Shown: positions 7,708 to 15,670 of the stretch, piece by piece | Layout: the number at the start of each line of letters is the position of its first letter | How positions within the stretch are numbered: the stretch's first letter is position 1 | DNA from: Paenibacillus sp. CF384 | Lineage (GTDB): Bacteria; Bacillota; Bacilli; Paenibacillales; Paenibacillaceae | Direction: 5' to 3' | NCBI RefSeq assembly: GCF_900106745.1 | Contig: NZ_FNNV01000004.1 | Location: 1 to 64,000, forward strand | DNA: 64,000 nt | Translations under genes and position numbers: made by a program | The notes under the pieces: generated by a model | The model's database searches: none | The model's input: the letters and a program-made list of their open reading frames with translations, nothing else | What the model was told of the DNA's origin: nothing

Positions 7708-9000
7708 CTAAGGCAGCAATTTAACGACATTAAAATTATCTTCGATTAACAACCAGTTCTGCGGGAAGCTAAGACCGAGCTTCCAATAACTAATGCCGCG
7801 CAGATGAAGTTGTTTCAGCAGATTGAATTTCGCTTGAATAGAACGGGCATCCTCAAACCATACCTTATGCTCCTTGCCATTTGCATCCCAATAAGAGAAA
7901 TTCGGTGCCTGAGCGGTGTTGTCGTATAAAATTTCAGCGTTGTATTGTCGCGCGAGAGCGATAGCCGCTTGCGGACTGATAGCCCTGGCATAGGCGCCGC
8001 CTGGCACATAAGGCAGTGTCCAGTCATAGCCGTATAAATTTTGCCCCATGACGATTTTGTTCGCCGGAATCTCCGTGAGGGCGTACTCCAGCACCGTTCG
8101 AACCGGACCAATCGGTGAGACGGGCATTGGGGGTCCACCGCTGTAGCCCCACTCATAGGTCATGATAATGACAAAATCGGCGATCTCCCCGTGAGCCTTA
8201 TAATCATGGCCGGAATACCATGCGCCTTGCTGGGTAGCGCTTGTTTTGGGAGCGAGCGCCGTGGACATTGTGAGTCCTGCCTTGTGGATCGGGACGACAG
8301 CTTTGCGCAGAAATCGGTTATAGGCTTCCTTATCTTCCGGGCGGAGATGCTCCAGATCGAAGTGGATGTCCTTGAAATTCAGGCGTTTCGCTGTGTCCAG
8401 AATGTTGGCAATCAGCTTATCCTGCAGCGCTTTATCGTTTAGAATGAGCTGGCCGAGCTCTGCGCTGAACTGATCGCCTTCCAAATTGGTGATCGTCATC
8501 ATCATCGCCGTGCGGTTACGCCTTGCAATGGATTCGAGATCGCCGAGCGGAGGCGGGACGAGTGTACCGTCACGCTGGATGCGAAAGCTTGATGGTGCCA
8601 GATACGTAAGGAGTGGAGCTGCACTTCTGGCCGCTTCCGTTAAGGCTGGGGAGACTGTCGTCCCACGCGGATCAATATAGGCGTTGATTAAAGCGTTTCG
8701 CTTCGGAATAGGCGGGATATAGAGGCGATGGCCTACCTGTAATGGACTATTGATCCCGATGTCGTTAATTGAAGCGAGCGTGGCAGCAGTAGTACCGAAT
8801 TTACTCGCGATAGTAGTTAGTGTGTCCCCCGGAAGCACCCAATAATATTGCCCGACAATCGGAATGACAAGTGCCTGTCCGATAACCAGTGTATCGTTAG
8901 GTGAAATCTCGTTAGCGGAAGTGATATCAGAAACGGGTATCCCGTACGCCTGTGACAGTCGGTAAAGTGTTTGTCCCGCCTGCACGACATGAATTTGCAT
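7708..9000 (-). CDS. yaaH: LysM - GH18 spore-type peptidoglycan hydrolase (YaaH/SleL-like)
   Basis: A 430-residue protein with two LysM repeats (residues 1-48 and 51-97; VVQAGQTLYRLSQAYG and WVLPGDTLTTIASKFG) and a glycoside hydrolase 18 barrel (about 105-430). The catalytic strand reads FKDIHFDLEHL, keeping the DxE Glu of GH18, and MTYEWGYSGGPP is the usual substrate-site segment. YaaH/SleL enzymes are N-acetylglucosaminidases that cut spore cortex fragments at germination. No signal peptide, as in this family. GAGGAGGGG precedes the ATG. Confidence 0.85.
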   Translation of the reverse strand: MQIHVVQAGQTLYRLSQAYGIPVSDITSANEISPNDTLVIGQALVIPIVGQYYWVLPGDTLTTIASKFGTTAATLASINDIGINSPLQVGHRLYIPPIPKRNALINAYIDPRGTTVSPALTEAARSAAPLLTYLAPSSFRIQRDGTLVPPPLGDLESIARRNRTAMMMTITNLEGDQFSAELGQLILNDKALQDKLIANILDTAKRLNFKDIHFDLEHLRPEDKEAYNRFLRKAVVPIHKAGLTMSTALAPKTSATQQGAWYSGHDYKAHGEIADFVIIMTYEWGYSGGPPMPVSPIGPVRTVLEYALTEIPANKIVMGQNLYGYDWTLPYVPGGAYARAISPQAAIALARQYNAEILYDNTAQAPNFSYWDANGKEHKVWFEDARSIQAKFNLLKQLHLRGISYWKLGLSFPQNWLLIEDNFNVVKLLP

Positions 9001-9101
9001 TGTTTCCCCTCCTCAAGTTCAACGCTAAGAAAGCAGAAGCCGGAACTCTCCTCTTACAATGCTATTCCCTTCTATTGTCGCGCATGTCAGGAGCGCAGTC
9101 G

Positions 9102-9932
9102 TTATTTGGCCGGAATTTCGGCGTTCGTTGCACGGGTAATTTCGGAAATGCGCGCTTCAAACGTACTGACTCGCTGTTTCTGCTCCACAATGGTGCGAGT
9201 AATGGATACGAGCGTGGTCAGCGATTGCAGCGTACCCTCATAGGAGTTAGCTTTTATCGTCTCGTTAAGGGTTTTGACGACGGGGGATATGTTCTTCTTC
9301 GTGCCGGAAATAACCGATTGGACCGATGTAATCTGGCTGCGCAGCGGGTCTGTTTCGGCGAGTTTCCCACGCAAATGCTTAATCGTGGCAGAAGTAGCTG
9401 CCTTTGCATTCTTAAGGAGCTCTTCTTTGATGCGAATTTCAGTGCGGGCAAGCTGGGTGGAAGGCTTCAGCAGATCCGCTTGAATTTGGAGCAAGGCAGC
9501 CAAATTCTTCAGCTTGAGGAATTTGGCGTCTTTAATTTGCGTATTTAACGACGCGTACATCGCGAAGAGCGGTTTATATCGTTCTTTGGTCTGAGCTACG
9601 TCCTGCGTAAGCTTGGCGATCTTCGCAGCATCAATCTGGGTGATTCGCGCGCGTAGCGCGGTCATTGCATTGCCATTGTAATAGTGGAGGGAAGCGATCG
9701 ATGTATCGAGTGTGTCTTCCTTCTGCTGGAGAGTCCTTAGGCTCAGCAATTGAGCGGTGAGATTCTGCTTCATGGCATAATTGGCAGTGGATATTTGCTT
9801 GGATAGCTTGGTTTGGGCAGATTCGGTCAGCTTGACGGATGACGCGGAGACGGCGGAAGGCATGGAGATCAATAGTGCGAGCAGAGCAAGTAATACGGCT
9901 GAAATCGGCTTTCTCATCATAGAATGTAGCAT
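9102..9932 (-). CDS. Exported coiled-coil protein of unknown function
   Basis: A 276-residue protein with a signal peptide (MMRKPISAVLLALLALLISMPSAVSA) and a long helical, Lys/Ala/Thr/Leu-rich body with repeated heptad-like stretches. No Cys and no catalytic motif. ATG at 9932 follows AAGGAGGAGTTTATCACT; an open frame extends upstream to 10073 but runs through the leader hairpin. Likely a secreted or wall-associated structural protein. Expression may be controlled by the leader described at 9974-10083. Confidence 0.65.
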   Translation of the reverse strand: MLHSMMRKPISAVLLALLALLISMPSAVSASSVKLTESAQTKLSKQISTANYAMKQNLTAQLLSLRTLQQKEDTLDTSIASLHYYNGNAMTALRARITQIDAAKIAKLTQDVAQTKERYKPLFAMYASLNTQIKDAKFLKLKNLAALLQIQADLLKPSTQLARTEIRIKEELLKNAKAATSATIKHLRGKLAETDPLRSQITSVQSVISGTKKNISPVVKTLNETIKANSYEGTLQSLTTLVSITRTIVEQKQRVSTFEARISEITRATNAEIPAK

Positions 9933-9973
9933 AGTGATAAACTCCTCCTTGGACGGGTTCCCTTTGTAAACGC

Positions 9974-10017
9974 AAAAACACCCGCAAGAAAGGCATGATT
10001 GCCTTTGCTTACGGGTG
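9974..10017 (-). terminator. Terminator hairpin inside the 5' leader (possible attenuator)
   Basis: On the minus strand CACCCGTAAGCAAAGGC pairs with GCCTTTCTTGCGGGTG and is followed by TTTTT. It lies between a minus-strand promoter (10055-10083) and the start of the exported-protein gene (9932). A competing stem, CTTACG (complement of 10025-10030) with CGTAAG (complement of 10008-10013), uses the left arm of the terminator, so a read-through fold is possible. Confidence 0.6.
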
Positions 10018-10054
10018 CTTCCAACGTAAGAGAACTTATTTGTTTGTTTTGTAA

Positions 10055-10083
10055 AATGTATCCTATTCGCCAAAAAAAGTCAA
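10055..10083 (-). promoter_or_regulatory. Sigma-A-like promoter for the exported coiled-coil gene
   Basis: On the minus strand TTGACT (10083-10078) and TACATT (10060-10055) are 17 bp apart. Transcription from here would cross the terminator-like hairpin at 9974-10017 before the coding region. Confidence 0.6.
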
Positions 10084-10217
10084 TGATATTGTGAAGTCGA
10101 CGATTGCTGGATTTTAATGGTTTAAGCTATAATGGAATAACAGATTCAAAGCCTGAAGTTTTCGCCCTGCTAGACCCGAACGGATAGACCAATCCATGAG
10201 TTCAGGAGGCTGTGACG

Positions 10218-10805
10218 ATGAGTGAACAGAAGGATCGAGAGCTGATTTTCGTTTTTACGGGACCGGATGGCTCCGGACGCAAGACAGTAGCAGATAGTGT
10301 AGGCACAACGCTCGGTATTACCAAAGTAATCTCGTATGCGACACGCAGACCGCGTCCGGGTGAAGTGAACGGTCAGGATTACCACTTCATCACCCCTGAG
10401 CTGTATGATCAGTTCGATGCCGACGGCGATTTTATTGAAAGCGTTACCGTCAATGGGAATCGCTACGGGTTACGGGGCAAAGACATTGCGTATAGTTTGA
10501 AGAAGGGCGGCAGCATCTATCTGATTCTGAATCACGAAGGTGCTCATGCGCTGAAGGATATGTATGGGGAACAGGTAGTTCGGCTGTTCATTTATGCAGA
10601 TCGGCGTACCGTTCAGGATAGGCAAACCCAAGAGGGAATAGACCCCGATATTATAAAATCTAATTTGGATCAATATGAAACGGCGATCCGCTATCAATCA
10701 CGGTGCGAGCACGCTTTCGAGAATTATGATCTTGCACATACCGTATTTGAAATCTCCAATGCGCTCGAGAGCTACCTGGAGCGGAATTTGGAAGAGCGTG
10801 ATTAA
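10218..10805 (+). CDS. Guanylate-kinase-like protein with altered P-loop
   Basis: A 195-residue protein with the guanylate kinase fold. The GMP-binding motif is well kept (YATRRPRPGEVNGQDYHFI), but the P-loop reads GPDGSGRKT where Gmk has GxxGxGK(G/S)T, so Arg stands in for the catalytic Walker A Lys and a Lys is shifted by one. It is therefore probably a paralogue rather than the essential Gmk. AGGAGG at 10204-10209 is 8 bases before ATG 10218; the GTG at 10212 is too close. Single-gene unit, ended by a terminator. Confidence 0.75.
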   Translation: MSEQKDRELIFVFTGPDGSGRKTVADSVGTTLGITKVISYATRRPRPGEVNGQDYHFITPELYDQFDADGDFIESVTVNGNRYGLRGKDIAYSLKKGGSIYLILNHEGAHALKDMYGEQVVRLFIYADRRTVQDRQTQEGIDPDIIKSNLDQYETAIRYQSRCEHAFENYDLAHTVFEISNALESYLERNLEERD

Positions 10806-10823
10806 TAGATGAACGATGGTTGA

Positions 10824-10857
10824 GCTCGTCCCTTCACTTGAAGGGGCGGGCTTTTAT
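10824..10857 (+). terminator. Intrinsic terminator
   Basis: GCTCGTCCC pairs with GGGGCGGGC around TTCACTTGAA-type loop bases, followed by TTTTATA. Confidence 0.8.
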
Positions 10858-10966
10858 AGATTAAAGAGGCTGCAAAAGTTAAATATTATCTCAGTTGAAG
10901 ATCAATTCACCGGAGGTTCATCAGCGATTTTCCCGCCGAGATCAACTGATAGTCTCGTATCTAGAG

Positions 10967-11160
10967 GAAATGTTGCTTGTTAGGCAGCATTTCTAACGAA
11001 AAAGGAGGCTATTGGAGGAAATATTGCGCTTAAATCAACATTTTCTCCGAAACTAGCCTCCTGACTATCGTTACATAGCTAAATGTTGCATAACGCGCAA
11101 TATTGGGCTGTTTTTGCTCGTGCTGAGGGGTAAATGTTGCCTATTAGGCAGTATTTGTTC
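10967..11160. repeat. TGTTGC palindrome array, locus 2 (four copies)
   Basis: Four palindromes of the ATGTTGC...GCAACAT type have their left arms at 10970, 11021, 11083 and 11134, giving steps of 51, 62 and 51 bp, as at loci 888-1080 and 25434-25626. Individual cores differ (for example ATGTTGCTTGTTAGGCAGCAT versus ATGTTGCATAACGCGCAATAT). The region between 10858 and 11275 shows no gene. Confidence 0.85.
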
Positions 11161-11275
11161 GAAGTTTCCCGCGTTTGCGCCGAGGTATCCCTCTCATGTC
11201 CTCCTCTTCCCACAATCCAAACAAGAAGCTGCCAACACAGTCATACTTGTTGGACAGCCCCTTTTATTCATCTCG

Positions 11276-12142
11276 TTACCTCATCCGGGAACGATAGGTC
11301 GACGGTGCCGTATCCGCCAGCTTCTTGAACAGACGGGAAAAGTAGAACATGTCCGCGTAGCCCAGAAGCGACGCGATTTCCATGACGGTTTTGTCGGTGT
11401 TGAGGAGCAGCTTCTTGGCTTCGGCTACTTTAAGCCGGTGAACGAATTCGCCGAGCGGATATCCCGTATAGTCATGCACGATTCGTCTTAGCGTCGGAAT
11501 CGAGATATGATGTCGTGCTGCAAGCGCGGTGCTGTCGAGCGGCTGGTAGACCGTGCCGGACAAATCGTCCAGCAGGCTATGCACGAACAAGGCGCGGCTG
11601 CTTGTCTGCGTCTGATTGAAGCGCAGCGACATGTCGAAGAGCAGCGATTCCAGCGCGAGTGCGGCCCGGTCTTGATTGGCGGGAACGGCGCTGTCCATGA
11701 GCTGGAAGATGAGCTCGATTTTGCTCAGGAAGCTCTCGTCGGTTCCGACGAATTTCACGAGCTCCGGATGCTCGTACCAGTTCGCGAGCCATTCCTCTAC
11801 CCGTTCTCCATCGAGCGCAAAATAATACTCGTCCCAGTATCCATCCGTCTCCGGTCCATACTGAAATACCGCGCCGGGATACAAGCAGAACAGCGATCCC
11901 GCCTCGACAATTTGCCGATCCCCGGAGTCGGTTTGGTAGTATCCTCGACCTGCTCCGATATATACGAATGACCAACTGTCGAATTCGGCGTCTTCCCGCC
12001 TAGAAGTGCGTCCGGGCAAATGACCGGCATTCGTGATCATCAACGACTTCACGCGAAGCTTCTTCACATCAACCATGCAGTCGAACAGCCGAAATGGAAG
12101 TGGACTGATCATATTGTCCATGTAGGTTGGCATGGTGTGCAT
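11276..12142 (-). CDS. AraC-family transcriptional regulator
   Basis: A protein of about 288 residues with an N-terminal cupin-like sensing domain (about 1-150, FVYIGAGRGYYQTDSGDRQIVEAGS) and a C-terminal pair of helix-turn-helix motifs (LAARHHISIPTLRRIVHDYTGYP and VMEIASLLGYADMFYFSRLFKKLAD). It is divergent from the dehydrogenase-isomerase operon at 12215 and most likely controls it in response to the sugar. The start is uncertain: ATG 12142 has AAGGA 7 bases upstream and is preferred over ATG 12160. Confidence 0.85.
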   Translation of the reverse strand: MHTMPTYMDNMISPLPFRLFDCMVDVKKLRVKSLMITNAGHLPGRTSRREDAEFDSWSFVYIGAGRGYYQTDSGDRQIVEAGSLFCLYPGAVFQYGPETDGYWDEYYFALDGERVEEWLANWYEHPELVKFVGTDESFLSKIELIFQLMDSAVPANQDRAALALESLLFDMSLRFNQTQTSSRALFVHSLLDDLSGTVYQPLDSTALAARHHISIPTLRRIVHDYTGYPLGEFVHRLKVAEAKKLLLNTDKTVMEIASLLGYADMFYFSRLFKKLADTAPSTYRSRMR

Positions 12143-12171
12143 TCTCCCATCCTTCATCACAAGGTAAACTC

Positions 12172-12192
12172 ATTATAACGAAACCGATTACA
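12172..12192. promoter_or_regulatory. cre-like CcpA site beside a divergent promoter
   Basis: CGAAACCGATTACA at 12179-12192 matches the cre consensus TGWAANCGNTNWCA at 13 of 14 positions (first T is C). It adjoins TATAAT on the minus strand (12177-12172), a -10 for the AraC gene, and lies 22 bp before the dehydrogenase start, so catabolite repression could act on both directions. Confidence 0.5.
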
Positions 12193-12214
12193 GAAGGGAA
12201 AGGTTGATCAAATC

Positions 12215-13285
12215 ATGACAACAACGGAAAAGAAATTAAACATAGGTGTTATTGGTGCAGGTTCGATTTCGGGTGCGCATCTGGGGGCTTACGCTACCAA
12301 TAAGGATGCTGTTCTTGTAGCGATTTGCGATAAGAATGAAGAGCGCGCTCAAGCGGCGGCGGAGAAGTATGGTGCTGCTAAGATTTACACCGATTATCGT
12401 GAATTGCTTGCTGATCCCAGCATCGATGCTGTAAGTATCTGTACTTGGAATAACACGCATGCTGAAATTACGATTGCTGCGCTGGAAGCGGGCAAGAACG
12501 TCCTGTGCGAGAAGCCGCTTTGCAAAACAGTCGAAGAAGCGGAACGTGTTCAAGCCGCGGTTGAAGCGACAGGCAAGTTGCTGCAGGTTGGTTTTGTGCG
12601 TCGTTATGCTTCGAGCATTGAGGTTCTAAAGCGTTTCATCGATGCAGGCGATCTTGGCGAAATCTATTATGCCAAAGCAACATGCCTGCGCAGACTCGGC
12701 AATCCGGGCGGCTGGTTCTCCGATATCGAGCGCTCCGGTGGCGGTCCGCTGATCGATCTTGGCGTTCATATTATTGATATTTGCTGGTACCTCATGGGCA
12801 AACCGAAGGTGAAATCAGTAAGTGGCAATACGTACCGCAAGCTGGGCAACCGTTCGCATATTAAGAATCTGGGCTTCTATAAAGCAGCCGATTATGATGC
12901 GGAGAAGAACGATGTGGAAGATCTGGCGAATGCGATTATCCGTTTCGAGAACGGCGCTTCCTTGATGGTCGATGTCAGCTTCGCGCTGCATGCGCAGAAG
13001 GATGAGCTGTCCGTGAAGCTGTATGGCGATCAAGGCGGAGTAGAAGTGGAGCCGGCGCTTGTTATTATGGGCGAGAAACACGATACGATCGTGAATATGA
13101 CGCCGCAGGTTGATCACACTACGTTTGATTTCAACGATGCGTTCGGACGCGAAATCGGACATTTCATCAACAGCTGCCTCGGCCGTACAGAGACGCTGAG
13201 CCCTGTTCAAGATGGCGTAGAAGTGACACGCATGCTGTGCGCGATCTATGAGTCGGCGGCAAAAGGAACCGAAATTCATTTTTAA
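12215..13285 (+). CDS. Gfo/Idh/MocA-family oxidoreductase
   Basis: A 356-residue NAD(P)-dependent dehydrogenase. The N-terminal Rossmann fold shows GVIGAGSISGAHL; the EKPLCK motif (about residues 98-103) carries the conserved Lys of the family, and GGGPLIDLGVHIIDICWYL gives the catalytic Asp-x3-His segment. Members oxidise sugars, inositol or sugar acids. GGGAAAGG precedes the ATG. First gene of a three-gene operon with two TIM-barrel isomerases, which fits oxidation of a sugar or cyclitol followed by isomerisation; the exact substrate cannot be told. Confidence 0.9.
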   Translation: MTTTEKKLNIGVIGAGSISGAHLGAYATNKDAVLVAICDKNEERAQAAAEKYGAAKIYTDYRELLADPSIDAVSICTWNNTHAEITIAALEAGKNVLCEKPLCKTVEEAERVQAAVEATGKLLQVGFVRRYASSIEVLKRFIDAGDLGEIYYAKATCLRRLGNPGGWFSDIERSGGGPLIDLGVHIIDICWYLMGKPKVKSVSGNTYRKLGNRSHIKNLGFYKAADYDAEKNDVEDLANAIIRFENGASLMVDVSFALHAQKDELSVKLYGDQGGVEVEPALVIMGEKHDTIVNMTPQVDHTTFDFNDAFGREIGHFINSCLGRTETLSPVQDGVEVTRMLCAIYESAAKGTEIHF

Positions 13286-13306
13286 TCAGAAAGGTTGATT
13301 TAATCA

Positions 13307-14188
13307 ATGACGATTCATTTATCCAATAAAATAGGCGTTATCGTGGACAGCTTCGGTATTGGCGTTCGCGAAGGATTGTTGAAGGCCAAAGAAGTCGGCG
13401 CGGAAGGCGTACAAATCTATGCGGTATCCGGTGAGATGGACCCTGCGAATATGAATGCATCTGCAAGACGCGAGATGCGTTCGTATATCGACGGACTAGG
13501 GCTGGATATCTCTGCGCTATGCGGCGATTTGGGCGGACATGGCTTCCAGGATGGGGCTGCCAATGCGGAGAAAGTTGAGCAATCCAAGCGCATTCTTGAT
13601 TTGGCTGTCGAGCTCGGCACCAACATCGTGACGACTCATATCGGTATTGTGCCTGATGATAAGAACGGCGCAATCTATGCGGCGATGCAGCAGGCCTGCG
13701 AGGAGCTTGGCCAATATGCGAAGAGTTTGAATGCTTATTTTGCGATCGAGACTGGCCCGGAACCCGCGGCTCACTTAAAGAGCTTCCTTGATACGCTGAG
13801 CACGAACGGCGTTTCCGTCAACTTCGATCCTGCCAATATGGTTATGGTAACAGGCGATGATCCGGTACAAGGCGTCATTACGCTAAAGGATTATATCGTG
13901 CATACCCATGTGAAGGATGGTCGCAGGCTGCGAGTTGTCGATCCGCGCCAAGTGTACGGGTTCCTCGGCTATCAGAAAATGACGCATGAGCATATTGCGG
14001 AGATGGCTGCCGGCGGATTGGATTTTGAAGAGGTTCCGCTTGGTGAAGGCGCTGTTGATTTTGACGCTTATTTCGCTGCCCTGCAGTCCATTGGGTATAC
14101 AGGTTATCTAACGATCGAACGTGAAGTCGGCGCGAAGCCGGAGCTGGATATTCGCAGAGCCGTGGAGTTTATTAAACAGTACCGCTAG
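13307..14188 (+). CDS. Sugar phosphate isomerase/epimerase (AP-endonuclease-2-like TIM barrel)
   Basis: A 293-residue TIM-barrel protein of the xylose-isomerase-like/AP_endonuc_2 group. Metal-site strands are visible: NIVTTHIGIVPD, YFAIETGPEP (Glu), VNFDPANMVM (Asp), YIVHTHVKDGR (His) and YLTIEREVG (Glu near the C-terminus). It lies 21 bases after the dehydrogenase with GAAAGG before the ATG. Related proteins act on keto-sugars, inosose or sugar phosphates. The dehydrogenase and two such isomerases together suggest a small sugar or cyclitol pathway. Confidence 0.85.
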   Translation: MTIHLSNKIGVIVDSFGIGVREGLLKAKEVGAEGVQIYAVSGEMDPANMNASARREMRSYIDGLGLDISALCGDLGGHGFQDGAANAEKVEQSKRILDLAVELGTNIVTTHIGIVPDDKNGAIYAAMQQACEELGQYAKSLNAYFAIETGPEPAAHLKSFLDTLSTNGVSVNFDPANMVMVTGDDPVQGVITLKDYIVHTHVKDGRRLRVVDPRQVYGFLGYQKMTHEHIAEMAAGGLDFEEVPLGEGAVDFDAYFAALQSIGYTGYLTIEREVGAKPELDIRRAVEFIKQYR

Positions 14189-14213
14189 GGTGCTGATTGG
14201 AGGATTTTTTAGG

Positions 14214-15059
14214 ATGAAAATCGCGATTAGTGTATGGAGCTGCCATAAATATTTGTACGATGGATCATGGAAAAATGCGGACTTTATCGATTACGCGGCT
14301 TCGGTAGGCGCGCAAGGCGTCGAACTGCTCAGCGTGTTCTGGAATAAGGAGAGCGACGTGCCTGCGGTTCACGAGGCTTTGGCTCGTACGGGCATCAAGC
14401 TGGCGTGCTTCGGGGCTTGCAATGATTTTGTGAAAACGACGGCTGAAGAGCGTGAAGTGCAGCTGCAGGATATCATCTTGGCTGTTGATATGGCAGTCGA
14501 GTTCGGCGCAGAGGTTGTTCGCGTGTTTGCGGGCGATCGCAAAGAAGGCATCAGCTACGAGGAAGCAAAAGGCTGGATCGTGGAAGGGCTGGCGAAAGGC
14601 GCTGCTTATGCAGAGAGCAAAGGTGTTGTGCTCTGCTTGGAGAACCACGGCATCTTCGCTGGCAAATCGGAGCAGGTGCAGGATATCATCACTTTGGTCG
14701 GTTCGCCGGCACTGCGCAGCACCTTCGACATGGGCAATTTCTTGCTCGTCGACGATGTGCCGGCGCAAGCTTTCGAAGCGCTGCATCCGCTCATCCGTCA
14801 CGTGCATGCCAAAGACTTCGCGCGTGTGGGCGAAGAGCAGAAGGATGGCGTGTATCGTTCGCTTAACGGTCAGCCGTTCATCGGCGCGGTACCGACCGAA
14901 GGCGACGTTGGCGCTGCCTCGATCGTCGCTAAGCTGGCGGGCATTGGCTACGACGGCTGGATGAGCGTCGAGTACGAAGGTCTGGAAGAGCAGAAGAGCG
15001 GCACAGCCAGAGCGGTAGAGAAGCTGGCGCAAGCGGTCGAAGCTGCTGCTGTGAAGTAA
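14214..15059 (+). CDS. Sugar phosphate isomerase/epimerase (TIM barrel)
   Basis: A 281-residue xylose-isomerase-like TIM barrel, a distant paralogue of the preceding gene. Expected metal-site strands: VVLCLENHGIF (Glu), LRSTFDMGNF (Asp), IRHVHAKDFARV (His) and GWMSVEYEGLE (Glu). ATG 14214 is preceded by TTGGAGG (14197-14203); an in-frame ATG at 14121 lies inside the previous gene. Last gene of the operon, closed by a terminator. Confidence 0.85.
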   Translation: MKIAISVWSCHKYLYDGSWKNADFIDYAASVGAQGVELLSVFWNKESDVPAVHEALARTGIKLACFGACNDFVKTTAEEREVQLQDIILAVDMAVEFGAEVVRVFAGDRKEGISYEEAKGWIVEGLAKGAAYAESKGVVLCLENHGIFAGKSEQVQDIITLVGSPALRSTFDMGNFLLVDDVPAQAFEALHPLIRHVHAKDFARVGEEQKDGVYRSLNGQPFIGAVPTEGDVGAASIVAKLAGIGYDGWMSVEYEGLEEQKSGTARAVEKLAQAVEAAAVK

Positions 15060-15062
15060 GAT

Positions 15063-15115
15063 TGAAGCCCCGGGTTACCATGCATGGTTGTGCATGGGGC
15101 TCGGGGCTTTTTTGT
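15063..15115 (+). terminator. Intrinsic terminator
   Basis: AAGCCCCG pairs with CGGGGCTT, with an inner CCATGCATGG stem, followed by TTTTTTG. It ends the dehydrogenase-isomerase operon. Confidence 0.85.
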
Positions 15116-15170
15116 TGTTGGTCGCATAGCTGCTCCATCGTGGGCTGGCTTGCCAGCTCCGATGCGGTTT

Positions 15171-15252
15171 TGCTGAGAGTTCCAAAATGGAACTCTCAGC
15201 CCGAAATCGGAGCCGAGAAGAGGCTGAGAGTGCGGGAATGGAACTCTCGGGC
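15171..15252. repeat. CTGAGAGT palindrome pair
   Basis: Two palindromes of the GCTGAGAGT...ACTCTCAGC family, left arms at 15173 and 15224 (51 bp apart). The family forms a ten-palindrome array at 30561-31092. The second copy is slightly decayed (ACTCTCGGG). Confidence 0.8.
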
Positions 15253-15300
15253 TTGCGAATGGACGTAGAACACATCAGCAAGAAAGTGGCGCAATTGGTG

Positions 15301-15633
15301 GAAAGAGTAGCCCTAGGGGCAACACACCGGCGAGAAAGTGGCAGGATTGGAGGAAGAGTAGCACTGGGGGCAACACATCGGCGGAAAGATGGCAGAATTG
15401 ATGGAAGAGTAGCTCTAGGGGCAACACATCAGCGAGAAAGTGGCAGATTAGGAGGAAGAGTAGCACTGGGGGCAACACATCAGCGAGAAAGTGGCAGAAA
15501 TGGTGGAAGAGTAGCACTAGGGGCAACACATCGGCGAGAAAGTGGCAGGATTGGAGGAAGAGTAGCACTGGGGGCAACACATCGGCGAGAAAGTGGCAGG
15601 ATTGGAGGAAGAGTAGCTTTGGGAGCAACATAG
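15301..15633. repeat. 51-bp tandem repeat (minisatellite), about 6.5 copies
   Basis: The marker GTAGC recurs at 15307, 15358, 15409, 15460, 15511, 15562 and 15613, exactly 51 bp apart. Copies differ by a few substitutions and no indels. Because 51 is divisible by three, frames stay open on both strands; on the plus strand the frame gives a 17-residue repeat (VALGATHRRESGRIGGR). That frame begins in the CTGAGAGT palindrome without a ribosome binding site, so I regard it as non-coding. Together with the palindrome pair it fills the gap 15116-15670. Confidence 0.85.
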
Positions 15634-15670
15634 CGACGGAGCAGTAGCGGCAGCTGCCCCTCCGCTCGAC

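Noticed and set aside
9974-10017. c-di-GMP (GEMM) riboswitch
   Set aside because: The conserved GGCAAACC and GACGCAAAGC-type core elements are not present; only an attenuator-like hairpin is supported.
10858-11275. Insertion sequence or MITE
   Set aside because: No transposase, no terminal inverted repeats enclosing the element and no visible target duplication; a palindrome array fits better.
15301-15633. CRISPR-like repeat array
   Set aside because: Units are head-to-tail 51-bp tandem copies with no unique spacers and no cas genes nearby.
15187-15633. 148-residue Arg/Gly-rich repeat protein on the plus strand
   Set aside because: No ribosome binding site; the start lies inside a CTGAGAGT palindrome; the open frame follows simply from a unit length divisible by three, and the opposite strand is open too.
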